Assembly: GCA_009602725.1 (NCBI GenBank) | Contig: WELB01000111.1 | Coordinates: 36,069 to 46,863, forward strand | Length of the DNA stretch: 10,795 bases | From: Spirogloea muscicola | Taxonomy: Eukaryota; Streptophyta; Zygnematophyceae; Spirogloeales; Spirogloeaceae | Direction: 5' to 3' | Part shown: positions 1 through 7,763 of the stretch, piece by piece | How the letters are laid out: each line of letters starts with the position of its first letter | Numbering within the stretch: position 1 is the first letter of the stretch | Program-made: the position numbers and the translations under genes | The notes under the pieces: model-generated | Databases searched by the model: none | The model's input: the letters and a program-made list of their open reading frames with translations, nothing else | What the model was told of the DNA's origin: nothing

Positions 1-983
1 GAGGAGCTGGCGCAGTGGCGCGCCGCAGTCGCCGCCGCCGCCGCGCCGCTGGGCCTGCCGGAGGCCGAGGCCGACGACGCGCTCGCTGAGGCTTTCGGCT
101 GGCGCTCCCGCGCCTACTGGGGTGACGAGCTCGTCGAGGCCATCCCGGGTACGCCCTTCTCCGAAACCCTAAACCCCAAACCCTAACTTAACCTAAACCT
201 TAATCTAAACCCCTTGACCCTTAAGTTGTTGAAACCTAAACCTTATACCTACGCCCTGGTGTGGCTGCCAGCAGGCCCTGATCCTAAGCTTCAGAAAGCC
301 AAACCGCAAAACCGCGGCCGCTCCACGGCCTCGCCGTCGCCGGCTGGCCTGCGGAGCGCCTTGCCCCTGGTAGCCGCTGAGGAAGAAGACTGCGGCTGCT
401 GATGTTGAAAGAGCGGCTGTGGAAGCTAGCCAGGTGCACACAGAGGGTGTCATGATTACGTTAGCCGATCCACAGGCTAGGCAGACAGGGCGCTCTTAAT
501 ACCCCCGTGTCAGCAGTAGGAAGCCAGATGCGCTGAGGGGGGGATGAGCGACTCCGCTGAGGGCCAGCCCAAGCAGATTGCTTCACGGCGTCGAAGACTA
601 AGAGATGCCTCTTACGGCTCCACCGGTGCGGCTGCTGGCTTCAGAATGGCAATCTTGTGATTCATATTTAATTCATATTGTGATTCATATGTGCTGCCTG
701 CCTCTCAGATCCGGCGCGCGTCGCGGAGGTGGTGCAATTCCTCGCCGAGCAGGGCCTGGAGGCGCAGGAGGCTGCGGAGGTGGTGCGCGCATTCCCGCAT
801 GCGCTCGCCTGCGACGTGGAGCGGCTCTGCCGGCCCAACGCCTCAGTGCTGGAGCGCGAGTGGGGCATCAAGGGGCCCATGCTCAAGCGAGCCATCCTGC
901 GGCAGCCGTCGCTGCTGGGTTTCGCCGTTGACTGCAAGGGCGACTGCGTTGCCGAGTGCGACCGCTGTTGGGCTCGCTTCTGA
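1..983 (+). CDS. mTERF-family protein, 3' part (last two exons)
   Basis: This is the C-terminal 140 residues of a mitochondrial transcription termination factor (mTERF) family protein, joined as 1..148 and 709..983. The reading frame is open from base 1, so the gene starts outside the window. Exon 1 ends in phase 1 (donor GTACGC at 149) and the acceptor CTCTCAG ends at 708; joining them restores a codon (Asp) and a continuous frame to TGA at 981-983. The second exon shows mTERF helical-repeat features: VVQFLAEQGL, a following VVRAFPHAL, then LEREWGIKG and AILRQPSLLGF. The protein ends with CKGDCVAECDRCW plus ARF, a Cys-rich tail I recall from some plant organelle-targeted mTERF proteins (from memory, not checked). 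mTERFs are helical nucleic-acid-binding proteins acting in organelle transcription, splicing or ribosome assembly. The transit peptide and most repeats are outside the window, so the organelle and target cannot be told. Confidence 0.85.
149..708 (+). other. intron of the mTERF gene
   Basis: A 560-bp GT-AG intron in phase 1 (donor GTACGC, acceptor CTCTCAG). It is more AT-rich than the flanking exons and carries telomere-like sequence just after the donor. Splicing is inferred from frame continuity and the intact mTERF repeat across the junction; the unspliced frame is not continuous. Confidence 0.8.
164..246 (+). repeat. degenerate plant-type telomere-like repeat (CCCTAAA)
   Basis: The stretch starts AAACCCTAAACCCCAAACCC and continues with variants such as AACCTAAACC and CTAAACCCC. 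It matches the complement of the plant telomere unit TTTAGGG with decay. It is short, imperfect and inside an intron, so it is an interstitial telomere-like tract (or a telo-box-like element), not a chromosome end. Confidence 0.7.
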
Positions 984-2309
984 GTGGCCGGGGGGGGTGG
1001 AGGAGACGGGGCTGGACGGTGGTCGCAGTGGCCACGCCATTCCTGTTGGACGCTGCACAGAGCTGCTGTCTGTAGTGGCAATTGTCTGGCATAGCCAGTG
1101 AATACATCTCGTCATACATACTCACAATGTATCTATCGATGATCATGGCAAAAGTGGAGGACAACTATTTGCTTCTATCATGCTGTATCTCATCTGCCTA
1201 TTTTGCACTTGCCCCACACAGAGCAATTCTCGAGGTGCTAGCAAATACAAGGTTTTCTTGTAAGCATCACCGGCACCAAATAGCACAGCAACAGCCGCCC
1301 TGCTCCACTGTGCTTGTTTGCCTTGAGGATAATTGGAAACTCGAACAGTGTTCTCATCCATAACAGCAGTTCATTACATTGCGTCCAATGCCAGATATCC
1401 ACGCAAGTGTGCAACTGGTTTATGCACCGGTATAGGGCAAGCACCTCAGTGTTCAGGGGGCAGTCCTGAGCAGGCATCAGCTGTGACAACAACCCAATCT
1501 CTCAAGAACCCCCAAAAATCAAATTGACCTGCTAAGATCCTCTGTAAAGATCCAATTGTCTCCACATTTTAATTTGTACCCTATTGGAGTCAGCTTCATG
1601 AAGGCTGGAAGCTGAGCCAGTCAACGGCCGCGGGCTATCAACGTGACATTGACAAACATTGGACTGTTCTCTGCAGTGGTTTCAGAAGATGGCACCCATT
1701 GATGGGCAGGTCGCCTGCAATAGGAATGGGCAGCCTGTTCAAGTGCACATCCCAAGAGCTTTACTTCACATAGCAACCATAAAGAATGCCAGACCAGATC
1801 AGCAACCCGCCCTGACTGGCGCATTAGGAGGGCGCAGCCAATCTCTCAGCTGCACTGCTATGCCCTGGTGGGAAGCTGTGGCGTGCTGACCCTGGGCCTT
1901 GTAGGCTCAGGAATGCAGTGCTGTCGACGTGAAACCCCTGCACTGGCGCCCTGTCCAGCCAACTTACCACCTGCAGGCCATGGCAAATGATGGGGTAAGT
2001 AGCAGATTCTCTGGGTTGCAGTCTGAACCCTACCCCTAGTCCTGACCTAGAACTTCATCCTGGACCTCAACCTCGAAGCAGATGCTCATCAATGTATGGA
2101 CATGTTCCAGCTCAGAAGAAGGTGCAAGACAGACGGTGTTTCTGATGAGCAGACCTGAATATGAAGCAATGCAGAACCCAGCATACAGCTGGCAGACACT
2201 AAATGTGATGGCCTTAGAGTGTGATGATTTCAATTCAAGCATACAATTGTCTATATGACATGGACTGACTGCAAGCCGAAGCACGCCTTCTAGAGTACTT
2301 TTTCAGTTC
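984..2309. other. convergent intergenic region, no gene seen
   Basis: This lies between the stop of the plus-strand mTERF gene and the stop of the minus-strand kinase gene and must hold both 3' UTRs. No canonical AATAAA is obvious near either stop. Open frames here are short, begin and end arbitrarily, and show no recognisable family motif on either strand. I see no tRNA, transposon end or strong repeat. Confidence 0.6.
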
Positions 2310-5300
2310 TTAAGCGTGAATCTTTTCCCTAATGTCATTAACGACTACAAGAGGCACTAAGGCAAGGCCATCAGCAGTCACCTCTCGCATCGTGGGGCGG
2401 TTGGCGGGGTCAACGCGCACGCAAAGCGCCGCCGCAGCAATCATTCTGCGCAGCTGGTAGTGGTTATACTGGCCCTCCAGCCGTGGGTCAGCAAGCGCGT
2501 CCTTCTCGTCCCTCAGCTCCCAAGCCTGTCAACATCATTAATGCAGCATTCTTAGTGAGCAGACCCGCGGGTCAGTGCAATGGAGGTGAATCGAACTATC
2601 CAGGCCAGCAATCTAAAGGGTTATTTGGTATAGTGAATGTGCGCACCCATTCGACAAGGCTCTCCCCACGGCTGTTGACTGGCGGCCTTCCGGTGATGAG
2701 CTCAAAAAGGACAACGCCAAAGGCGTACACATCTGTCTTCTCGTCAACAAAGCCGGACTCGACGTACTCAGGGGCCAGGTACCTGGCAGCCACAGCGAAG
2801 TGTGGGACAATCAGCTCCTAGTAATATCAAGTGCAACGTGCTGCAAACCATAGGAGGGATGCACAACCCACGTCTTTAGCACTTAACATTCAAAATTCAG
2901 CTTTACTTTGAGCTGCTGTATGCTTCAGAACACTATAGACTCACATTTTAAAATCTGAGAGAATCTAGTGGCTTCTGCAGCTCGCAGCAGGTGCCAATAA
3001 ATCAATGACTCAGAGACCAATTCTCAAGATAGACGACTAGCAAGTCCTGCCATTGCTTTAGTTCAATTAGCAGTAGAGAAAGTAAGAGTGGGTACTCACC
3101 CGAAGGTGCCATGCGTGTGAGTGCATTTGACATGCTCCTCATGGTCCTGCTTGAGTTTTGCAAGGCCGTAATCCGTCAGCTGCCCGCATGCCAGCCCCAA
3201 GCCTCGCCAAGTCAATCTGCAGCAATCTGCCAAGCCTCGACGATCCTATGTTGTTGATAGACGACTTTCTCTATGATATCTAAGCTCTTCTCTGATCAAG
3301 GGCTCAGCTGTACACTCAAGAGAGAGGACATCACACACACAAATGTCTGGTGACTGATTTACCAGGGGCTGGAGGTCTTGGTTAAGGAGAATGTTGGCCG
3401 ACTTCACATCCCGGTGTATGATCACCGGCCGGCAGGCCTCGTGCAGGTACTGGATGGTGCGTGCCATTGTGAGCGCGATCCGCTGCCTCGCACTCCACGG
3501 CAGGCACGGCCGCGTTGGGTCTGAGACACAGCAGGGCATTGCAACCAACCACAAATAGATATAATCAGGGCTAGTGCTTGAGGCAGGCACTACTGCAGCG
3601 CTTTCAAACATCAGCACTCGCCGCTGCAGCGCGAGATGTAGGAACAGATATGGTAGGAATAATACATGTTCATGAGCATCAAGAAGAAACTTAGAGTTCA
3701 GCATAGAGCAGGAAATCAAGGTTCTGCTTGAATAGGCCTCCACACTCCACGAACTCCAGAAGTGCTGTGGGCTTTGGCCACAGTGGGAACTTATCAAAGT
3801 GCAGGCCGCACCTGCCAGGTACCCGCTGAGGGGGCCGTTGGGGACGTAGTCGAAGACGAGGAGGCACTCGCGGCGGTGCACGCAGCAGCCGCGGAGCGCG
3901 AGCACGCTGCGGTGGTGGACGCGTCCGAGGATCTTGACTTCCGTGCGCATCTCCTTGAGCTGCTGCGGCAGGTCCTCGGGCCGCCTGCCCCGCCGGATGC
4001 GCTTGACAGCAATCTCGAGGCCGCCGGGCGTCTCGCCGCGGTACACGACGGCGCTTCTGCCGGTGCCAATTATGTTGTGCTCGGCGAAGCCGCCGGTGGC
4101 GGCGGCGAGCTCCTCATATGGGAACACCGGCGGCGGCTGCCTGCCTGACGGCCAGAAGAGCTTTTGCGGCGGGCTGCTGAGGCTGATGGCGCTCTCGCCC
4201 ACCGACCGCGCCGGCGACCCGCCGTCAGCACTGGCGCCGGAGCGCGGCGTTGACGCCGTCGACGTGAAGGGCGACGCCGGCGGGCTCTCACCACCATGGC
4301 GCGGCACGTTGGCAACTGTAGGCGAATGCGGCGGCGATGGCAGGTCTGACACTGCCGAGAGGAAGGACTGAAGCCGCAGCTCCTGCAGCCGGAGGTTGCC
4401 GCCACCAGCACCACTTCTACCGCCGCCGCCATGACCGATTCTGCCGGTGCCGCCACTGCCGCCACTGCCGCCGCTGCCACCAACGCCAGCGCCGCCGCCA
4501 CCGCCCACGTTGCCGTTGTTGCTGGGATCCCCGTGCAGCACGTCGCCAGTGCCCTGAGGGAATTCGCTTGACCCCCCCGACGAGCGGCGCAGCAACTTGC
4601 TCCGGCTTCGCCGAAGCCGCGCCTCACCTTCGCCGGCCTCGGCTGGCAGTGCCACTGCGTCGGGAGCTGCCCCCCGCGCAGAGTCCACGACCTCGCCGCA
4701 GCCGCTACTGTCCACGGCTGAGTCCCTCGCCAGGTCCCTGGCCACCTCCTGGCTGCTGCTGCGGCGAGAGACGAAGCGGGACGCAAACCGCAGCGGTGCG
4801 AGGATGGTGGGGGAGATGGACTGCGGCGAGCGCTGGCGCTCCTGGGCTGGCCCATTGGGGCTCGGCGTCGTTGATGTGGCGTCCCAGGGGACTTCCTGCG
4901 GGCGAACGCCGGCTGCGGCCTCGCCCGGCGAGCACAGCACCATCTGGCCGCCGCTCTTGACGACCGTGACAGTGCATGTCGACGGCAGGCTGGCCATGCA
5001 GAAGCTCCCTGGGCCCTGCAGCTGCCTGCGGGAGGGAGGAGGAGCGAGACAGGAGGAGAGGAGGGAGGGAGGGGGAAGAGCATGAGCACCAACACAGCTT
5101 ACCAAGAGTAGAGGGAGGTGGAAGAGGGGGAGCAGGAAAAGAGGGAGAGAGAAGAGACGAGGAGCTCCATCACAGATGGGGGAGGGAGGTGCTCACCCCG
5201 TGCGGCCGCGCCGGCCCGAGGTGCCCACGAGGACCTCGGCGACGCACTGCGAGAGGGCCTCCTCCGCCAGCGCCACGCGGGCCTCGTTCGCGTGCACCAC

Positions 5301-5877
5301 CCTCGGCTCCACGTACACCTGCAGGCCACGCACCACGACCACGCTGCTTGCTTGGCATCAGCTTGTCAAACTTCAGCTTCCAGTGGTGATGCTTGAACAG
5401 CTTCTTGTGCTGATGCTTGGAGCCTTCAGCTATAATATTCCCTTAGGTTCTTCAGAACAGCTGACATTCTTGTTCAGCAAGTGCGGCACCGCTGCACCTG
5501 CTTGACGCCAAAGTGGTGTACGACGGGAAAGAGGAGCTTGCTGAGGACGGCCTCGAGCGAGCGGAGCTGCCCCACGAGGACCGCAGGCGCCACGGCCGAC
5601 ACTGGTCGCTTGTGGCCATCTGCTATGCAGCAGCAACTCGCATGGTACAAGTCAAAATACATGTGGGCTTATGCCTGCGGCATATGTGCCAAGCAGCACG
5701 TTAGCGTGCATCACAGCCATGCGGCTTGGCACAAGCCAAGAACCTGCGCGCCTCCAAGAAAGGGCGGCGTCCACCAGCCTGACTTCCATTCTGAGCTAAG
5801 GTATTGGACCAACTGAAGTGATTAGTGCAACTAAGAAACTGAGCGAGAGGAGAGAGCGAGCGAGAGAGAGAGAGAGG

Positions 5878-5968
<91 letters not shown>

Positions 5969-6507
5969 GCGAGCGAGCGAGCGACAGAGAGGGGGAGAGA
6001 GGACAATATCAGGCAGGCAGTGGTGGTCTCACCAGGGCCGATGACGCGCTGCACAACATAGGTGGCGACAACGGTGTCGCGCGGCCGCACGAGGTGCGCC
6101 AGCGCATACTGCAGCAGCTCCTTGCTCTCGTCGGTGAGGTGGTAGCCCTGCGCCGCCGCCGCCGCAGCTGGCGAGGCCGCCGGCAAGGGCGGCGCCGGCC
6201 ACACACCGCGTCCTCGGCACTTGATCTTCACACCCACAAGAACCTGGTGCCATGGAGTCGTGACGTCATGGTTAGTGCCATTGCCCGTTACAGCGCAACG
6301 TCAGTGTTGACATCGCCGTCCATCGCAGCAGCGGCGGCAGCAGTCGAGAGGGCCCTCGCCAGTCTCGACAGGTCTGGATGACGCAAGCCACCAGAATGGC
6401 AGCGCCCAAAGCCCCTTGCAGCCCCAGCAGCGATGGAGCCCGCTGGCAGAGATCGCTGGCGGTACCTTCTGTGGCCCGCGGGAGTAGGGCTCCACGAGAT
6501 CCATCAT
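2310..6507 (-). CDS. USP domain-receptor-like cytoplasmic kinase (RLCK-VI-like), nine exons
   Basis: The spliced model gives 777 residues. Residues 15-207 form a universal stress protein domain: VLVGVK strand at 15, helix [13 protein letters not shown] near 56-68, [10 protein letters not shown] near 165-174, then CTVTVV. Residues 208-476 are a Ser/Pro/Gly-rich linker with a basic patch ([12 protein letters not shown], about 314-325) and a Gly-rich run (about 349-386). The Ser/Thr kinase domain runs from about 478: Gly loop GTGRSAVV (497-504), Lys518, Glu539, HRDVKSAN (617-624), DYG (637-639), GTFGYLAPEY (658-667), Asp678 and Arg749. All catalytic residues are present, so it is probably active on Ser/Thr. 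Order, length and activation segment match plant RLCKs carrying an N-terminal USP/adenine-nucleotide alpha-hydrolase-like fold. No signal peptide or membrane segment is seen, so it is probably cytoplasmic. The start is set at the tandem ATG (6507); coding-looking sequence continues upstream to an in-frame TAG at 6637-6639, so the N-terminus may be longer. The C-terminal tail after REV (about residue 755) is unlike the family and may reflect a missed exon. Confidence 0.88.
3521..3811 (-). other. intron 5 of the kinase gene: 291 bp, in frame and stop-free
   Basis: The intron sits between the hinge segment (GYLA) and the following helix region ([11 protein letters not shown]). Its length is 97 codons exactly, and the minus strand is open through it in the same frame as both flanking exons. 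Retention would insert 97 residues into the kinase C-lobe entry without a frameshift. Splicing is favoured because kinases of this family have only a few residues between these segments and because the donor GTGCGG and acceptor TCTCAG fit. Confidence 0.7.
5620..6032 (-). other. intron 2 of the kinase gene, with long (CT)n tract in the transcript
   Basis: A 413-bp phase-1 intron, donor GTGAGA, acceptor TAGCAG. Most of its 5' half is the GA/GCGA simple repeat listed separately, which reads as CT/TCGC in the transcript. The acceptor has two AGs three bases apart (NAGNAG) and a third in-frame AG 18 nt further on; all keep the frame. Confidence 0.7.
5881..5984. repeat. (GA)n microsatellite followed by (GCGA)7
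   Basis: Positions 5881-5957 are perfect alternating GA (77 nt), followed by seven GCGA units at 5957-5984. Imperfect GAGCGAGAGA sequence extends back to about 5840 and GA-rich sequence forward to 6002. The GCGA block looks like an expansion of an interrupted GA repeat. It lies in intron 2 of the kinase gene. Confidence 0.95.
6261..6268. promoter_or_regulatory. TGACGTCA palindrome (bZIP/CRE-like)
   Basis: A perfect 8-bp palindrome TGACGTCA in intron 1 of the kinase gene, 240 bp inside the proposed start codon. It matches the preferred site of CRE/TGA-type bZIP factors. A chance match is possible and no function is shown. Confidence 0.25.
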
Positions 6508-6970
6508 CTCAGAACGCTTCCTGGCGATGGCAGTGGCGGCAGCGGCGTCCGCGCTCCGAGCTGCCTTCAGCTGCCGAGCTAAGACCTCCAGCGTTCCATT
6601 CCCCGCCGAGCCTCCGCTTGCAAGGCCAGCTGGCTCCTACGTCGATGGCTCTCTGGTTGAGGCGTCGCCAATGGACCACTGGCGACTGGCGGCGGCCTTC
6701 CGTCAATCCTAGCCTCGACAATGAATGGGCATGGCTCCAGCTGATTGTCGCTTTGATGGCCGCAGCGGCTGCGCCCAGTTGGTGGCACTGGACGTCCTGC
6801 TGCGGCTACGCCAGCGCCATGGTCCCTGCGCTGCCGGCCACCTTCCTCGCTTCAGGCGGCAGCAGCGGCTTTGGCGGGCAAACCCACAAGCGAGCTCGAC
6901 GAAGACCGCTTGGCAGCCAGCGTGGGCTGGGTGGGAGATATTCGTCAGGCTGCGCAAGAAAGAAGAAAGT

Positions 6971-6984
6971 GCTCGCCCATTGAG
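6971..6984 (+). repeat. 14-bp dispersed repeat, copy 1
   Basis: GCTCGCCCATTGAG occurs here and again at 10450-10463. In both places it follows a purine-rich AGAAG-like stretch and is followed by purine-rich sequence, suggesting a slightly longer diverged unit of about 30 bp. The source element was not recognised. Confidence 0.5.
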
Positions 6985-7059
6985 AGAGGGCGCCCAGCTG
7001 GGCAGCGCGTCGGGAGCTGGCGGGCAAGCGGCATCAGCGACCAGCGCAAGCGCGGCTGT

Positions 7060-7139
7060 AAGGGGGGGGGGGGGGGGGGGGGAGGGGGGGGGGGGGGGGG
7101 GGGGGGGAGGGGGGGGGGGGGGGGGGGAGAGGGGGAGAN

Positions 7140-7238
<99 letters not shown>
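7060..7238. repeat. 179-nt polypurine tract: poly-G then (GA)n
   Basis: The plus strand is purine only (one N at 7139). G runs of 21 (7062-7082), 24 (7084-7107) and 19 (7109-7127) are separated by single A residues, then (GA)n runs from 7137 to 7235. Such sequence can form G-quadruplex or triplex DNA. Homopolymer runs of this length next to an N are also where assemblies are least reliable, so exact lengths should not be trusted. Confidence 0.9.
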
Positions 7239-7436
7239 CAGGGTCCACCCTGGTAGATCTCGGCGAGGCGGTGGGGCCCCTCCCGCCCCACCCCATCCTC
7301 CCTCCCCGGAAGGCGCTCAGTCGTCTTACCAGCACCTCGCCGCCTGCCTCCCTCCCTCCTCCCCCCGCGGCGGCGCGGGCGGCCGTTCCAGGAAGCCCCC
7401 CTCCCGGACTGCCTCCCGGACTGCCACCTGTTCAAG

Positions 7437-7560
7437 CACGTGCGGCATGAGAACTGTCGTTTAGCCAGGACGCCACGGCAACGTCGCGGTGGACATATCC
7501 ACGTGGCGGCCGCACAGGGCGACACGATGGAGCCCGGAGCGGGGGCAGGCGGCGCACGTG
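7437..7560. promoter_or_regulatory. cluster of three CACGTG (G-box/E-box) sites
   Basis: CACGTG occurs at 7437-7442, 7500-7505 and 7555-7560; the middle one is extended to CCACGTGG. In plants this hexamer is bound by bZIP and bHLH factors. Three copies in 124 bp is dense for a 6-mer, and they lie upstream of both the minus-strand kinase gene and the plus-strand open frame at 7844. Confidence 0.4.
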
Positions 7561-7600
7561 GGTCAGCGACGACCCCGCCGGGCAACTTCTAGGCGTCACA

Positions 7601-7646
7601 AGTCAAAGTCAAAGTCAACACCCCTGCCCTCTGGGCCCTTGGTCAA
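7601..7646 (-). promoter_or_regulatory. W-box cluster (TTGACT x3 plus TTGACC)
   Basis: On the minus strand TTGACT occurs three times back to back (complement of 7601-7606, 7607-7612, 7613-7618), and TTGACC at 7641-7646. A fifth TTGACT lies at 7742-7747 within the 28-bp dispersed repeat. TTGAC[CT] is the core bound by WRKY factors. The cluster is about 1.1 kb upstream of the proposed kinase start, in the kinase sense orientation. Regulation is inferred from the motif only. Confidence 0.4.
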
Positions 7647-7735
7647 AAGCATTGGGGGCCCTGCTGACTCTGGGCAAGCCCCAACAAGCATTGGCGACCC
7701 ATGATGTGTCCGTTCCTCTGGGCTGGCTTCTCACG

Positions 7736-7763
7736 GCCACCAGTCAATCTGGCCGCGCTTTCT
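7736..7763 (+). repeat. 28-bp dispersed direct repeat, copy 1
   Basis: A 28-bp sequence beginning GCCACCAGTCAATCTGG is identical to 9931-9958. The bases just before it (GCTGGCTTCTCACG versus GCTGGCCTTTCCCA) are related too, so the shared unit is longer and diverged. Both copies read ATSQSGRAF in one plus-strand frame. The unit may be a fragment of an unrecognised mobile element. Confidence 0.75.

Larger units (their letters stand above)
2310..6507 (-). other. exon-intron map of the USP-kinase gene
   Basis: Exons in transcript order, high to low coordinate: 6507-6466, 6243-6033, 5619-5490, 5343-5197, 5025-3812, 3520-3363, 3179-3100, 2782-2647, 2525-2310. Coding lengths are 42, 211, 130, 147, 1214, 158, 80, 136 and 216, total 2334 (divisible by three, stop TAA included). 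Donors are GTACCG, GTGAGA, GTGCCG, GTGAGC, GTGCGG, GTAAAT, GTGAGT and GTGCGC; every acceptor ends AG. Every junction keeps the frame, and conserved motifs are rebuilt across them: PQK|VLVGV, GTFG|YLAPEY, LQPL|LTDYG and LVEW|AWEL. The kinase exons are close to certain. The least certain points are the first exon, the acceptors at 5619 and 5343, each of which has an in-frame alternative 3 nt away, and the end of the last exon. Confidence 0.8.

Noticed and set aside
1600-1700. Plus-strand phrase INVTLTNIGLFSAVV resembling a beta-sandwich domain
   Set aside because: Only about 27 open codons, with stops on both sides and no supporting splice sites or neighbouring exons.
4337-4960. Plus-strand frames opposite the kinase linker (His/Arg/Cys-rich)
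   Set aside because: Antisense shadow of the GC-rich Gly/Ser linker exon; the minus-strand frame is confirmed by kinase motifs in the same exon.
3246-5105. Single unspliced 619-codon minus-strand frame as the kinase gene
   Set aside because: It ends mid-kinase after HRD, lacks DFG, APE and the C-lobe, and starts without a proper ATG; the missing parts lie in downstream exons and the USP half upstream.
5701-6381. Long open frames across the GA tract (Arg-Glu or Ser-Leu repeats on the two strands)
   Set aside because: They are translations of the microsatellite; the true coding part is only 6033-6243 on the minus strand, supported by the USP motif and splice sites.
6725-7585. Frames of about 180-240 codons spanning the poly-G/GA tract
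   Set aside because: Low-complexity translation of G and GA runs with an N in the middle, in a GC-rich region where stops are rare; no domain seen.
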